From RYN-230 sp963813975 (GTDB lineage Bacteria > Actinomycetota > Actinomycetes > Streptosporangiales > Streptosporangiaceae), in assembly GCA_963813975.1 (NCBI GenBank), contig CAWFAP010000008.1:744001-808000 (forward strand): 64,000 bases of DNA. Reading direction: 5' to 3'. Each line of letters starts with the position of its first letter. Position 1 is the stretch's first letter. Shown piece by piece: positions 9,838 to 19,719 of the stretch. A model generated the notes under the pieces. That model was not told the DNA's origin, ran no database searches, and saw only the letters and a list, made by a program, of their open reading frames with translations. Position numbers and translations under genes: made by a program.

Positions 9838-10096
9838 GTCTACGGCCTCTCCTCTTGGACCAGCTTTTGCGATCCTGCGATTGTTGCTTTGCCTGGCTCC
9901 ATGTGGAGCCTGCCGTGGATGTCCTATATGGCCCACTGAGACCATATTGCCATCACCAGCGGTGACAAGTCGACCACCAGGAGCAAAGATTCTGTGACAG
10001 GTCGCCCCCGTTGTCCACTGTTATGCGTCACGCTGCGTGATTCTAGCGACACGTATCGTTGCAACGGGTGGAATCTGGAAAGTCGTCCTCTGATAG

Positions 10097-11037
10097 TCAG
10101 TTGGCGGCTTCGAGCGACTCGAGCACCTGCCATCTGCTCCGGAGCCTCTGGTAGAGCACGCTGGCCAGGTCGTGCTGGCCTTCCCGGCTGGCACTGATGG
10201 CCGCCGATACCTCCGCAACCGACTGGTCAGACCGCAACGAATCGTCGTCAAGCAGGTGCACAAGACCGCCGTAGTCCAGCTCCACGACCGAATGGGGATG
10301 GAACTCCTCCAGCCAGCGGCCGATCTGGGCAATCTCCACCGTGGCCTGCCACGGGCCCAGCGAATCCCGGTTACCGGACTCGGGCGTGTCGCCCCCGCCG
10401 CCCGCCGCGCTGGGGGGGCTCGTTAAGGCGTCGCCGCTGGTGCGCCGGAGCGCGTTCAGGGCCCGGGCGATCCGGCGCCGGGCCTGCGACATGGCGGTGG
10501 CGTAGACGAGCGTCCGGGTCGCCGCGGCGGTGGCCGGGCCCCGGCCGTCGGTCTCGGTCGCCCCGCCCAGCACGAGCCAGCGCTCTTCGGGGGCGAACGG
10601 CACGAACCATCCGGGGGAACCGCCCAGGTGCAGGACTGGATGAACACCCGCAGCGATGACGACTGGCCCTGCCAGCAGGCGAAGTCGCGCAGCGCCCCGT
10701 CGGCCTGGCCCGCCGAGAACGCGGTGCCCAGCAGCGGCCGGGCGGTGGAGCGCAGCCGGGCCAGCTCCAGCCAGGAGCGCAGCCGGGTCTGCCAGGGGCA
10801 GATGTAGGTGATGCCGTCGGCCCAGCGGACGTAGGCATGTCCGCTCTCCCGCCGCGGGGCCGCGATCGGCGGCGTGGCGATCAGCCTGCTCAGCGCCTCG
10901 GCCTGCTCGGCCTCCAGCGCCGCCGGCCGTCGCGACCGCTGCACGGATGCGGCGTATTCAGCCCAGTACCGGCCCTCGGCATCGCTGAACGCGGAGAGGG
11001 GCTCATAGACGCGCAGATAGGCCGCGTAGGGTCGCAC
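10097..11037 (-). CDS. Conserved actinobacterial hypothetical next to bldC, frameshifted
   Basis: About 313 aa after joining two frames. The N-terminus VRPYAAYLRVYEPL, the SGHAYVRWADGITYICPWQT segment and the C-terminal HPHSVVELDYGGLVHLL match a conserved hypothetical family that I recall beside bldC in streptomycetes; its function is unknown. The frame breaks at about 10611-10617, where the minus strand reads CCCCCGG: adding one base gives GWFVPFAPEERWLVLG directly after TWAVPP. GTG 11037 is preferred as start because relatives begin at that position; no clear ribosome site is seen, so translation may be leaderless. The gene diverges from the dehydrogenase. Confidence 0.75.
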
Positions 11038-11209
11038 GTTCGCATCGTGGCACGGTCGCGTACTGCGGTACATGTCCTGCGGATAACGAGATCGTCACTG
11101 GTCCCCCGCAGCGATAGTGTCGGATCCGGGCCGCCCCCATCCCAGGCCGCCTGACCTGTCGTTTGCCCAGGTCGCACGCATCCACAGAACGCGAGAGGCA
11201 GTCACTACC

Positions 11210-12325
11210 GTGACCAACGTGTTCCCCCCCAACGCCGCCCTGACCTCCTCCGCTGGCCTGGCCCCCAGCGCCAACCATGGGCATGAGCAGGTCGTCTTCT
11301 GCCAGGACCGGCAGAGTGGGCTGCGGGCCATCATCGCCATCTACTCGACCGCGCTCGGCCCTGCGCTCGGCGGAACGCGGTTTTACCCGTATCCGGACGA
11401 GGACGCGGCCCTGGCCGACGTCCTGAACCTGTCCCGGGCGATGGCGTACAAGAACGCGCTGGCGGGCCTCGACCACGGCGGCGGCAAGGCCGTGATCATC
11501 GGCGATCCGGCCACGCACAAGTCCGAGGCGCTGCTCCGCGCGTACGGCCGCTTCATCGAGTCGCTGGCCGGCCGGTACATCACCGCCTGCGACATCGGCA
11601 CTTACAGCGAGGACATGGACATCATCGCCCGGGAATCAGGTCACGTGACCGGCCGGACGGTGCCGAACGGCGGCGCGGGCGACTCCTCCGTGCTCACCGC
11701 GTTCGGGGTCTTCCAGGGCATGCGGGCGGCCGCCGAGCACCGCTGGAGCCGCCCCAGCCTGGAAGGACGCCTGGTTGGCGTGGAGGGCGTGGGCAAGGTC
11801 GGGCGGCGGCTGGTCAGCCTGCTGGCCGAGGCCGGGGCGTCGGCCGTCATCTGTGACGTGGACCCTGCCGCGGTCAGCCGGGTCGTGGCCGCGCACCCAG
11901 GCGTGCAGGTGGCGGCGGACCGGACCGACCTGCTGGCCCGCGAGATCGACGTGTACGCACCCTGTGCGCTCGGCGGGGCGCTGGACGATGACACCGTGAT
12001 GGGCCTGCGGGCCAGCATCATCTGCGGCGGGGCTAACAACCAGCTGGCTCACCCCGGGATCGAGAAACTGCTCGCCGACCGGGGCATCCTGTACGCCCCC
12101 GACTACGTGGTCAACGCGGGGGGCGTGATCCAGGTCTCCGACGAGCTGGGCGGCTTCAATTTCGAGCGCGCGCAGAGCCGGGCCGAGCAGATATTCGGCA
12201 CGACCAGGCAGATCTTCGCCCTCGCCGACACCGAGGGAGTACCGCCCGCAGTCGCGGCCGACCGCCTGGCCGAGCGCCGGATGTCCGAGGTCGGCAGGCT
12301 GCGGGGCATCTGGCTGGGCAGGTGA
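11210..12325 (+). CDS. vdh: Valine/leucine dehydrogenase (Glu/Leu/Phe/Val dehydrogenase family)
   Basis: 371 aa. It performs NAD-dependent oxidative deamination of branched-chain amino acids to 2-oxo acids, feeding branched fatty acid and polyketide precursors. The substrate lysine region is RAMAYKNALAGLDHGGGKAV, and the nucleotide fold is VGVEGVGKVGRRL. The C-terminal PDYVVNAGGVIQVSDE is family-typical. GTG 11210 is chosen because GAGAGG lies about 11 bases upstream; an upstream in-frame start at 11117 would add 31 residues not typical of the family. The position next to bldC equals that of vdh in Streptomyces. Its 2-oxo acid products are possible substrates of the dehydrogenase complex encoded at 21-24.5 kb. 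Confidence 0.92.
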   Translation: MTNVFPPNAALTSSAGLAPSANHGHEQVVFCQDRQSGLRAIIAIYSTALGPALGGTRFYPYPDEDAALADVLNLSRAMAYKNALAGLDHGGGKAVIIGDPATHKSEALLRAYGRFIESLAGRYITACDIGTYSEDMDIIARESGHVTGRTVPNGGAGDSSVLTAFGVFQGMRAAAEHRWSRPSLEGRLVGVEGVGKVGRRLVSLLAEAGASAVICDVDPAAVSRVVAAHPGVQVAADRTDLLAREIDVYAPCALGGALDDDTVMGLRASIICGGANNQLAHPGIEKLLADRGILYAPDYVVNAGGVIQVSDELGGFNFERAQSRAEQIFGTTRQIFALADTEGVPPAVAADRLAERRMSEVGRLRGIWLGR

Positions 12326-12575
12326 GGCTTTCCCGGCCGCCCGGCGGGCAGGCCGCCCAGCCAGGAAATGATGAGGCCAATCAGGCCTGGTCGCCTCCTG
12401 CAGAGGCGCTTACGGCGCAAAGCAGGTACGGTTGTATGTGTACGCAAGCTGGAAGCACGTCGCACTTCAAGCGGTGGAGTGGCGACGGGCCGTCCCGCAT
12501 GCGTAAAGCCGCAGGTCATCAGCGCAGGGAGCAGGAGCCCGAGAGTGGCTCCGCATGTTCAAGGGGGTCGAGCCA

Positions 12576-12836
12576 ATGGGGCGCGGCCGAGCCAAGGCCA
12601 AGCAGGTAAAGGTGGCACGCCAGCTGAAGTACAACAGCGGCGGCACGGACCTTGACCGGCTGCGGACTGAGCTGGGTGTCGGCAGGGACGATGGGGATGC
12701 GGATGGCGACCCCTACGTCGCAGGGCGTTACGCGGACGACGCGAACGCCGATGACGCCGACGCGGACGACGACGAAGACGACGACGACCTCGGTTACGGC
12801 AACGGGTCCCACATAAGCAGGTCGGAGCGGGCCTGA
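12576..12836 (+). CDS. DUF3073 family acidic small protein
   Basis: 86 aa. The N-terminus MGRGRAKAKQVKVARQLKYN is the invariant hallmark of DUF3073, an actinobacterial family of unknown function. The basic N-terminus is followed by an Asp-rich tail (a run of DADDDEDDDD) that is probably disordered. Start ATG 12576 is preceded by AAGGGGG; an earlier ATG at 12555 is in frame but not family-like. It converges on purM, the usual arrangement in actinomycetes. Confidence 0.9.
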   Translation: MGRGRAKAKQVKVARQLKYNSGGTDLDRLRTELGVGRDDGDADGDPYVAGRYADDANADDADADDDEDDDDLGYGNGSHISRSERA

Positions 12837-12861
12837 CGCAGGCGCACGCCGCTCGGCCATG

Positions 12862-12930
12862 TGAGTGCCGCCCGGTCAGTGCCGGCACGGTCAGCGCAGC
12901 CCCGGTCAGTGCCGCCCCGGTCAGTGACGG
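12862..12930. repeat. 15-bp tandem array at the purM stop codon (convergent gap)
   Basis: GGTCAG recurs at 12874, 12889, 12904 and 12919, exactly 15 bp apart, within units close to CCGGTCAGTGCCGCC. On the purM strand each unit reads CACTGACCGGGGCGG or close to it, so each contains a TGA. The first copy (12919) holds the real purM stop. The array fills the gap between convergent purM and the DUF3073 gene. Confidence 0.9.
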
Positions 12931-13958
12931 CCGGTCAGGCGGGCGGTTCCCGAGCCGGGCTGGATCTCACCGAGCACCCACGCCGGGACGCCGCGATCCG
13001 CCAGCAGGCTGAGAGCCCGGTCGGTGTCCGCGCGGGCCAGCACGGCGGCCATGCCGACACCCATGTTGAACACCCGCTCCATCTCGTCTGACGGCACCCC
13101 GCCCCGGTCCGCGAGCAGGCCGAACACGGCCGGCGGCCGCCAGCTGCCCCGGTCCAGCACCGCATCGGTGCCCTCCGGCAGCACCCGGGCCAGGTTGGCG
13201 GCCAGCCCGCCGCCGGTCACGTGAGCGTAGGCATGGACGTCACAGCCCGCGGCCAGGGCCAGGCAGTCGCGGGCGTAGATCCGGGTCGGGGTGATCAGTT
13301 CGGCGCCCAGCGGCCTGCCGATCTCCGGGAACTCGGCCGCCAGGTCCAGCCCGGCCCGGTCCAGCACCTGCCGGACCAGCGAGAAGCCGTTGGAATGCAG
13401 GCCCGAGGACCCCAGCGCCAGCACCACGTCGCCGGGCCGCACCCGGTGCGGGCCAAGCAGGTCGTCGTGGTCGACCACGCCGGTGGCCGCGCCGGCCAGA
13501 TCGAAGTCGTCCGGCCCGAAATGGCCGGGGTGCTCGGCCGTCTCGCCCCCGATGAGGGCGCAGCCCGCCTGTACGCAGCCCTCGGCCACGCCGGACAGGA
13601 TGGCCGCGGCACGTTCCGGCTGGAGGGCGCCGAAGACCATGTAGTCGGTCATGAACAGCGGTTCCGCCCCGCAGACCACCAGATCGTCCACGACCATCCC
13701 GACCAGGTCGACGCCGACCGTGTCGTAGATTCCCAGCCTGCTGGCGATCAGCACCTTGGTGCCCACGCCGTCGGTGGAGGTGGCCAGCAGCGGCCGCCGC
13801 ATGGTGGTCAGCCGGGTGGCGTCGAACAGGCCGGCGAACCCGCCCAGGCCGCCGATCACCTCCGGCCCGCTGGTGCGGGCGATCGACGCCCGCATCAGGT
13901 CGACGGCACGGTCGCCGGCGGCGATGTCCACGCCGGCGTCGCGGTACGAGTTCGTCAT
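12921..13958 (-). CDS. purM: Phosphoribosylformylglycinamidine cyclo-ligase
   Basis: 345 aa, the usual PurM length. It closes the imidazole ring of AIR from FGAM using ATP, the fifth step of purine synthesis. Landmarks are the N-terminal SYRDAGVDIAAGD, the GGFAGLFD loop, STDGVGTKVLIA, and the ATP-site GGETAEHPG with SSGLHSNGFSLVR. Start ATG 13958 overlaps the purF stop in ATGA, so the two are translationally coupled. The gene is intact from start to stop. Confidence 0.97.
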   Translation of the reverse strand: MTNSYRDAGVDIAAGDRAVDLMRASIARTSGPEVIGGLGGFAGLFDATRLTTMRRPLLATSTDGVGTKVLIASRLGIYDTVGVDLVGMVVDDLVVCGAEPLFMTDYMVFGALQPERAAAILSGVAEGCVQAGCALIGGETAEHPGHFGPDDFDLAGAATGVVDHDDLLGPHRVRPGDVVLALGSSGLHSNGFSLVRQVLDRAGLDLAAEFPEIGRPLGAELITPTRIYARDCLALAAGCDVHAYAHVTGGGLAANLARVLPEGTDAVLDRGSWRPPAVFGLLADRGGVPSDEMERVFNMGVGMAAVLARADTDRALSLLADRGVPAWVLGEIQPGSGTARLTGRH

Positions 13959-15440
13959 GAGAGGACCGGGGGCGTTATTTCCAGGAGATGCTTGCCCCGC
14001 TCGGTCTCCGCGACCGGGATCGGGTACTCACCGTCGAAGCACGCCCGGCACAGCCGCGCCGCCGGGATCGTCGTCGCCTCGGTGAGGCCCTCCAGCGAGA
14101 TGAAGCCGAGCGAGTCGGCCCCGATCGAGTCACGGATCTCCTCGACCGTGGCACTGCCCGCGATCAGCTCGGCCCGCGTCGCGAAGTCGATCCCGTAGAA
14201 GCAGGGCCAGGCCACCGGCGGGCTGGAGATGCGGACGTGCACCTCGGCGGCGCCCGCCTCGCGGAGCATGGCCACGATGGCCTGCTGGGTGTTGCCGCGC
14301 ACGATCGAGTCGTCGACCACCACGACCCGCTGCCCGGCGATGACTTCCCGCAGCGGGTTCAGCTTGAGCCGGATGCCGCGCTGCCGGATCGTCTGGCTGG
14401 GCTGGATGAACGTCCGGCCCACGTAGGAGTTCTTGACCAGCCCCTGGCCGTACGGGATGCCGCTGGCCTGCGCGTATCCGATGGCCGCCGGCGTGCCCGA
14501 CTCCGGCACCGGGATGACCAGGTCCGCCTCGACCGGGTGCTCGGCGGCCAGCATCCGGCCAACCTGGACCCGGGTGGCCTGCACGCTGCGGCCCGCAATG
14601 GCCGTGTCCGGGCGGGCCAGGTAGACGTACTCGAACAGGCAGCCCGACGGGTGCGGCCGGGCGAAGCGCCGCGACCTGACCCCCCGCTCGTCGATGATGA
14701 CCAGCTCACCCGGCTCGATCTCCCGGACGAACGAGGCGCCCACGATGTCCAGGGCCGCGGTCTCGCTGGCCACCACCCAGCCGCGGGCCAGCTGGCCCAG
14801 CACCAGCGGGCGGAAGCCCTGCGGGTCGCGGGCCGCGTACAGGGTGTGCTCATCCATGAACACCAGCGAGTACGCCCCGCGGACCAGCGGCAGCGTCGGC
14901 CAGCGCGCTGTCCTCGACGGTGGCCATCCGCGGGTCCGCGAACAGCGCCGTGAGCACGTCCGTGTCGGTGGTGGCCCGCTGCCCGGCGCCGCCGCGCTCG
15001 CCGTTGGCCCCGCTGGCGATGGCCCCGCTGGCGATGGCCGCGAGCTCCAGGGTGTTGATCAGGTTGCCGTTGTGCCCGAGAGCCAGGCTGGCGACCGGGG
15101 TGGACCGGAACGTGGGTTGCGCGTTCTCCCACGTCGAGGCGCCGCTGGTCGAGTACCGGCAGTGCCCGACCGCGATGTAGCCGCGCAGCGTGGACAGCGC
15201 CGCCTCGTCGAAGACCTGGGCGACCAGGCCCATGTCCTTGTACACCACGATCCGGTCGCCGTCGCTGACGGCAATGCCCGCCGACTCCTGACCCCGGTGC
15301 TGCAGGGCGTACAGGCCGAAGTAGGCGAGCTTGGCGACTTCCTCACCGGGGGACCACACGCCGAAGACTCCGCATGCGTCCCGAGGAGGCCGGTCTCCGG
15401 GATCCACATCGTCCGTCAGTCGGCCATCGGGGTTGACCAC
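13955..15440 (-). CDS. purF: Amidophosphoribosyltransferase, frameshifted
   Basis: About 494 aa after joining two frames. PurF transfers ammonia from glutamine to PRPP, the committed step of purine synthesis. The mature N-terminal nucleophile is the Cys in DACGVFGVW; the glutaminase domain includes YALQHRGQESAGIA and GHCRYSTSG. The C-terminal half has the PRPP loop VVVVDDSIVRGNT and the CYGID-like FYGIDF. The two halves lie in different frames: at 14894 one extra base (or two missing) ends the first frame as GVLAGVHG-stop, while skipping it gives LPLVRGAYSLVFMDE, typical PurF. An AIASG duplication (15-bp unit) lies near residue 140. GTG 15440 sits 4 nt after the upstream stop. Loss of purF would cause purine auxotrophy, so an artefact is likely. 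Confidence 0.9.
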
Positions 15441-15444
15441 GCGG

Positions 15445-15924
15445 TCAGTCTAATGACGGCGAGGCGCTGGTCGTACCGCGCAGCAACGGCAATCGCGCCG
15501 ACAGGTCCGCGCGCGGACCGCTCGCACTGACCAGCCCGGCCTCCCGGGCCTGCGCCCAGGACAGTCGGCCCAGGGCCAGCCTGACCCAGGTCACCGGGTC
15601 GGTCTCGACGACGTTCGGCGGGGTGCCTCGGGTATGCCGGGGCCCGGCGATGCACTGGACTGCGGCGTACGGTGGCACCCGGACCTCCACCGCACGGCCG
15701 GGCGCGTCGGCGGCGAGCAGGCCGAGCAGGTAGGTGACCGCGGCCCGGGTGGCCTCCCGCTGCGGCTCCGCGCCCGCCTCCAGCGCCCCGAGCACCGCGA
15801 ACGAAAGCTCCCGGCCGAGCACCGCGGGCTCGGCCGGACCCGCCCAGGGGACCTGGCCCAGCGCCGCACGCTGCGCGTCCAGGGCGGCACGCAGTCGCTG
15901 GGGATCGGGGCGGCGGGGCGGCAT
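15445..15924 (-). CDS. Sterol-carrier-protein-like family protein upstream of purF
   Basis: 159 aa. The C-terminal half (VEVRVPPYAAVQCIAGPRHT, then TPPNVVETDPVTWVRLALG and SASGPRADLSARLPLL) matches the bacterial SCP-like domain found beside purF in actinomycetes. The usual N-terminal part is shorter here. The domain resembles lipid-binding SCP2 folds; the substrate is unknown. The stop lies 4 nt before purF, so it is the first gene of a coupled trio with purF and purM. Confidence 0.8.
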   Translation of the reverse strand: MPPRRPDPQRLRAALDAQRAALGQVPWAGPAEPAVLGRELSFAVLGALEAGAEPQREATRAAVTYLLGLLAADAPGRAVEVRVPPYAAVQCIAGPRHTRGTPPNVVETDPVTWVRLALGRLSWAQAREAGLVSASGPRADLSARLPLLRGTTSASPSLD

Positions 15925-16066
15925 CAGCCCCTAACGTACCGTGACCCGGACCACCATGATCCGGGACACCGCGTAGACAGCCGGGTCCGCTGGGTGACGA
16001 CTTATATCATGATTTGTGCGATTTCTGGATATGGCTGGCCTAACCGGCCAGTAGCAAGTAATCGTC

Positions 16067-16726
16067 ATGGCTATGGCAGGGATTCGCGGTCCCGGGCGAC
16101 GGGGCAAGGACAGGTCGCGGGCCACTGCCGCCGTGCTGATCAGCGCGACTGTCGTGCTGGCGGTGCTGGTCGGGGTGGGCGTAGTGGCCTTCCTGCATTC
16201 CAGGGGCACCGGCACGGCGCAAGGGGGGCAGCTCCGGCTGTCCACCAAGATCACCAGCCAGCAGTCGGTGGGCCTGGCCAACCTGGGCCGTACCGGCCAG
16301 GCCGGCTCGTCGAGTGCCTCCGCGACGCTGCTCTACGCGGGCCCGGGCGGGCTCATCTTCACCCCTAGCAGCGGCGGCGGCGAGACCGTCCAGCCCAGCC
16401 AGCAGTGGCAGGCCGACCAGATGGGTGGCGGCGGGTTCGTCCTGCTGTTCTCGCCGAACGGCCGGTGCCTGGCCGCGGTGGGCAGCGGCGCCCAGGCGAC
16501 CGCGCAGCTCGCGCCCTGCGACACCCGGCTCGACCAGCGGTGGTATCACCCGTACCAGAACACCGACGCGCAGGGCCGGGACTACTGGGCGCTGCGCAGC
16601 GCGTCCAACGGGCGCTGCCTGGGGCTGGGTACCGCGTCGTCCGGCGGGTCGGTGGTGGCGGAACTGCAGAAGTGCTCGGCGCACAAGCCGTGGCAGCAGC
16701 TCATCATGTTCTGGTCCGCCTACTGA
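16067..16726 (+). CDS. Membrane-anchored ricin-type (beta-trefoil) lectin-like protein
   Basis: 219 aa. A basic N-terminus, one TM helix at about residues 22-45 (VLISATVVLAVLVGVGVVAF), a Ser/Gly linker, then an extracytoplasmic domain with NGRCLAAVG, QLAPCDTRLDQRW and NGRCLGLGT. The repeated NGRCL plus Q-x-W pattern is that of ricin-B carbohydrate-binding trefoils, with probably two of three lobes recognisable. The ligand is unknown. The ribosome site is weak and ATG 16067 or 16073 could start translation. It converges on purL. Confidence 0.7.
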   Translation: MAMAGIRGPGRRGKDRSRATAAVLISATVVLAVLVGVGVVAFLHSRGTGTAQGGQLRLSTKITSQQSVGLANLGRTGQAGSSSASATLLYAGPGGLIFTPSSGGGETVQPSQQWQADQMGGGGFVLLFSPNGRCLAAVGSGAQATAQLAPCDTRLDQRWYHPYQNTDAQGRDYWALRSASNGRCLGLGTASSGGSVVAELQKCSAHKPWQQLIMFWSAY

Positions 16727-16761
16727 GCGCTCAGCTGGCCGGTAGCCGAAGAGGTCGGCTG

Positions 16762-16820
16762 GCGCAGCAACCCCGGCCAGCTGAACAACCCCGGGCTAGC
16801 TGAACAACCCCGGCAGCGGA
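16762..16820. repeat. 18-19 bp tandem array at the purL stop codon (convergent gap)
   Basis: Three copies of a unit near AGCTGAACAACCCCGG, with AACCCCGG at 16769, 16787 and 16806, lie 18 and 19 bp apart. On the purL strand the unit reads CCGGGGTTGTTCAGCTAGC: it repeats the last coding codons (GLFS) and the stop region of purL. The first copy is part of the gene, the others follow it. Confidence 0.85.
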
Positions 16821-19045
16821 CCCCGGTGTGCCGCGGCGAGCTCGTCTACCGGGATGTCGAAGCTGTCCCGCACGACCAGGCTGTCCCCGCCGGCCACGCC
16901 GAGTTCGGTGACGGGCACGCCGTGCCCGGCGGCCAGCGCGGCGAAGGCCCGCTCGGAGCCGGGCCGGACCGCGACCACGGCCCGCGCCGCGGACTCGCTG
17001 AACAGCTGGGTGAACCGGTCGCCCGGCAGCGCGACCTGGCAGCCAAGTCCCTGGTCCAGGCAGCACTCGGCCAGCGCGATGGCCAGGCCACCCTCAGACA
17101 GGTCGTGAGCCGCCTCCACCAGGCCGTCGGCGGCCGCCGCGGTCAGCACCGTCGCCAGGGCCCGCTCGGCGTCCAGGTCCACCTCCGGGGGCCGCCCGCC
17201 ACAGTGCCCGTGGGTCACCTGGGCCCAGGCCGAGCCGCCGAACTCGGCCGCCGTCCGGCCCAGGAGCACGATCGGTGCCCCTTCAGTGCGCAGCCCGATC
17301 GGTACCCGGCGGGTCACGTCGGCGTGCACGCCGAGCACCCCGACCACCGGCGTGGGATGGATGGGTGTCTCGTCGGTCTGGTTGTAGAAGCTGACGTTGC
17401 CCCCTGTGACCGGCACCCCGAGGGCCGCGCACCCGTCGGCCAGGCCGCGGACCGCCTCGCTGAACTGCCACATGACGCCGGGGTCCTCGGGCGAGCCGAA
17501 GTTCAGGCCGTTGGTCACCGCGAGCGGCACCGCCCCGGTGGCGGCCACGTTGCGGTACGCCTCGGCCAGCGCCAGCTGGGCGCCCGCGTAAGGGTCGAGC
17601 AGGCCGAACCGGCCGTTCCCGTCCGTGGCCAGCGCGATGCCGAGGCCAGTCTGCTCGTCGATCCGGATCACCCCGGCGTCCTGCGGCATGGCGAGCACCG
17701 TGTTGCCCCGCACATGCCGGTCGTACTGCTCGGTGACCCAGCTCTTGTCGGCCAGCCCCGGCGAGGAAAGCAGGGACAGCAGCGCGGCCCGCAGCTCCGG
17801 TCCGCCCTCCGGGCGGGGCAGCGCGGCCGGGTCGTCGGCCACCCGCGCGTCCTGGGCGGCCGGGCGCCGGATGGGCCGCTGGTACACCGGGCCCTCGTCG
17901 GCCGCGCTGGCGGGCGGGATGTCCACCACCTGCTCACCGCGCCAGGTCATCCGCAGCCGGCCGGTGCCGGTGACCTCGCCGATCACCGCGGCCAGCACGC
18001 CCCAGCGGGCGCAGACCTCCATGAACTGGCCCACGTGGCCGGGTTCGACCACGGCCATCATGCGTTCCTGCGACTCGCTCATCAGGATCTCGGCCGGGCC
18101 GAGCGCCGGGTCGCGCAGCGGCACCGCGTCGAGGTCGACGTCCATCCCCGACCCGCCCCCCGCGGCCAGCTCCGTGGTGGCGCACGCAACGCCGGCCGCG
18201 CCCAGGTCCTGGATGCCGGTCACGAGATCGGCCGCGTAGAGCTCGAGGCAGCACTCGACCAGCAGCTTCTCCATGAACGGGTCGCCGACCTGGACACTGG
18301 GCCGCTTGGCCGAGTCACTTCCGCCGAACGTGGCGCTGGCCAGCACCGACGCGCCCCCGATGCCGTCCGGGCCGGTCCGGGAGCCGAACAGGATCACCTT
18401 GTTGCCCGCCCCGCGGGCCGCGGCGAGCTTGAGGTCCTCGTGCCGCATGACCCCGACGCACAGCGCGTTGACCAGGGGGTTCCCGCGGTAGCAGGGATCG
18501 AAGGCCAGCTCGCCGCCGATGTTGGGCAGGCCCAGGCAGTTCCCGTAGAACGAGATGCCGGCCACCACCCCGGGCAGCACCCGGCGGGTGTCCGGCGCGT
18601 CCGCGGGCCCGAACCGCAGCGAGTCCATCACCGCGACCGGGCGGGCTCCCATGGCCAGGATGTCGCGGACGATCCCGCCCACCCCGGTCGCCGCGCCCTG
18701 GAACGGCTCCACGTACGAGGGATGGTTGTGCGACTCGACCTTGAACGTGACCGCATACCCCTGGCCGATGTCGACCACGCCCGCGTTCTGGCCGATCCCG
18801 GCGAGCAGGGCGGCCGACGGCGGCGCGGACTCCGCGAACCGGCGCAGGTGGACCCTGGACGACTTGTAGGAGCAGTGCTCGCTCCACATCACCGAGTAGA
18901 TGGCCAGCTCCGCGTCCGTCGGCCGGCGGCCCAGCAGCTCGCCGATCCGCGCGTACTCCGCACTGGTCAGGCCGAGCTCGGCGTAGGGCTGCGGCTGGCC
19001 CGGTGTGGCTGCGGCGCGGCCCACGGTATCCGCGGCGCCGGTCAC
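16796..19045 (-). CDS. purL: Phosphoribosylformylglycinamidine synthase II (small-type PurL)
   Basis: 749 aa, the length of the small PurL that works with separate PurQ and PurS subunits. It makes FGAM from FGAR and ammonia with ATP. Landmarks are MWSEHCSYKSS, KVESHNHPS (catalytic His), GATGVGGIVRDI, MSESQERM and HDLSEGGLAIALAE. GTG 19045 overlaps the purQ stop (GTGA), so translation is coupled. The purL-purQ order with purS further upstream on the same strand is the actinomycete arrangement. Intact. Confidence 0.97.
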   Translation of the reverse strand: MTGAADTVGRAAATPGQPQPYAELGLTSAEYARIGELLGRRPTDAELAIYSVMWSEHCSYKSSRVHLRRFAESAPPSAALLAGIGQNAGVVDIGQGYAVTFKVESHNHPSYVEPFQGAATGVGGIVRDILAMGARPVAVMDSLRFGPADAPDTRRVLPGVVAGISFYGNCLGLPNIGGELAFDPCYRGNPLVNALCVGVMRHEDLKLAAARGAGNKVILFGSRTGPDGIGGASVLASATFGGSDSAKRPSVQVGDPFMEKLLVECCLELYAADLVTGIQDLGAAGVACATTELAAGGGSGMDVDLDAVPLRDPALGPAEILMSESQERMMAVVEPGHVGQFMEVCARWGVLAAVIGEVTGTGRLRMTWRGEQVVDIPPASAADEGPVYQRPIRRPAAQDARVADDPAALPRPEGGPELRAALLSLLSSPGLADKSWVTEQYDRHVRGNTVLAMPQDAGVIRIDEQTGLGIALATDGNGRFGLLDPYAGAQLALAEAYRNVAATGAVPLAVTNGLNFGSPEDPGVMWQFSEAVRGLADGCAALGVPVTGGNVSFYNQTDETPIHPTPVVGVLGVHADVTRRVPIGLRTEGAPIVLLGRTAAEFGGSAWAQVTHGHCGGRPPEVDLDAERALATVLTAAAADGLVEAAHDLSEGGLAIALAECCLDQGLGCQVALPGDRFTQLFSESAARAVVAVRPGSERAFAALAAGHGVPVTELGVAGGDSLVVRDSFDIPVDELAAAHRGPLPGLFS

Positions 19046-19719
19046 TGGTCCACCAGGGTGCGCAGTACGGAAGTGAAGAAGCCGAGCCCATCCGTGCCGG
19101 GGCCGGTCAGCGCGTCAATCGCATGCTCCGGATGCGGCATGAGCCCCACCACGTTGCCGGATTCGTTCCGCACCCCCGCAATATCCCCAACGGATCCGTT
19201 CGGATTAGCGCCTGCGTAACGCGCGACGACCTGGCCGGCCGCGGTCAGCCGGGCCAGGGTGGCCGGATCGGCCACGTAGGCCCCCTCGCCGCTCTTCAGC
19301 ACCACGCTGATCTCCTGATCCTGGGCATAGTCCGCGGTCCACGGGGTGCGGGTGTCCTCGATGCGCACCCGGACCACCCGGTCGATGAACCGCAGGCCCG
19401 CGTTGCGGGTCAGCGCGCCCGGCAGCAGGTGCGCCTCGCAGAGGATCTGGAAGCCGTTGCAGATGCCCAGGACCGGCAGCCCGGCCCGGGCCGCGGAGAC
19501 GAGCTCGCCCATCACCGGCGCGAACCGGGCGATGGCCCCGCAGCGCAGGTAGTCGCCGTAAGAGAAGCCGCCGGGCAGGATGACCGCGGCCAGGCCGCGC
19601 AGGTCACGGTCGCCGTGCCAGAGCGGGACCGGCTCGGCGCCGGCCCGGGCCACGGCACGCGCGGCATCGGCGTCATCAAGCGATCCAGGGAAGGTGATGA
19701 CGCCCACGCGGGCTGTCAT
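19042..19719 (-). CDS. purQ: Phosphoribosylformylglycinamidine synthase I (glutaminase subunit)
   Basis: 225 aa, a class-I glutamine amidotransferase that feeds ammonia to PurL. The nucleophile is the Cys in VLGICNGFQIL; the catalytic His and Glu are in MPHPEH. N-terminal VGVITFPGSLDD and PGGFSYGDYLR are family-typical. Start ATG 19719 follows GCGAGGAC. Intact and coupled to purL. Confidence 0.97.
   Translation of the reverse strand: MTARVGVITFPGSLDDADAARAVARAGAEPVPLWHGDRDLRGLAAVILPGGFSYGDYLRCGAIARFAPVMGELVSAARAGLPVLGICNGFQILCEAHLLPGALTRNAGLRFIDRVVRVRIEDTRTPWTADYAQDQEISVVLKSGEGAYVADPATLARLTAAGQVVARYAGANPNGSVGDIAGVRNESGNVVGLMPHPEHAIDALTGPGTDGLGFFTSVLRTLVDQ

Noticed and set aside
9308..9997. 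Small genes coding Y-F-G or V-P-E rich peptides around the 9-bp array
   Set aside because: All frames through the array yield monotonous peptides and lack ribosome sites; they are repeat artefacts.
14880..14905. Programmed ribosomal frameshift in purF
   Set aside because: No slippery heptamer or downstream pseudoknot visible; seven other genes have similar indels, so error is simpler.
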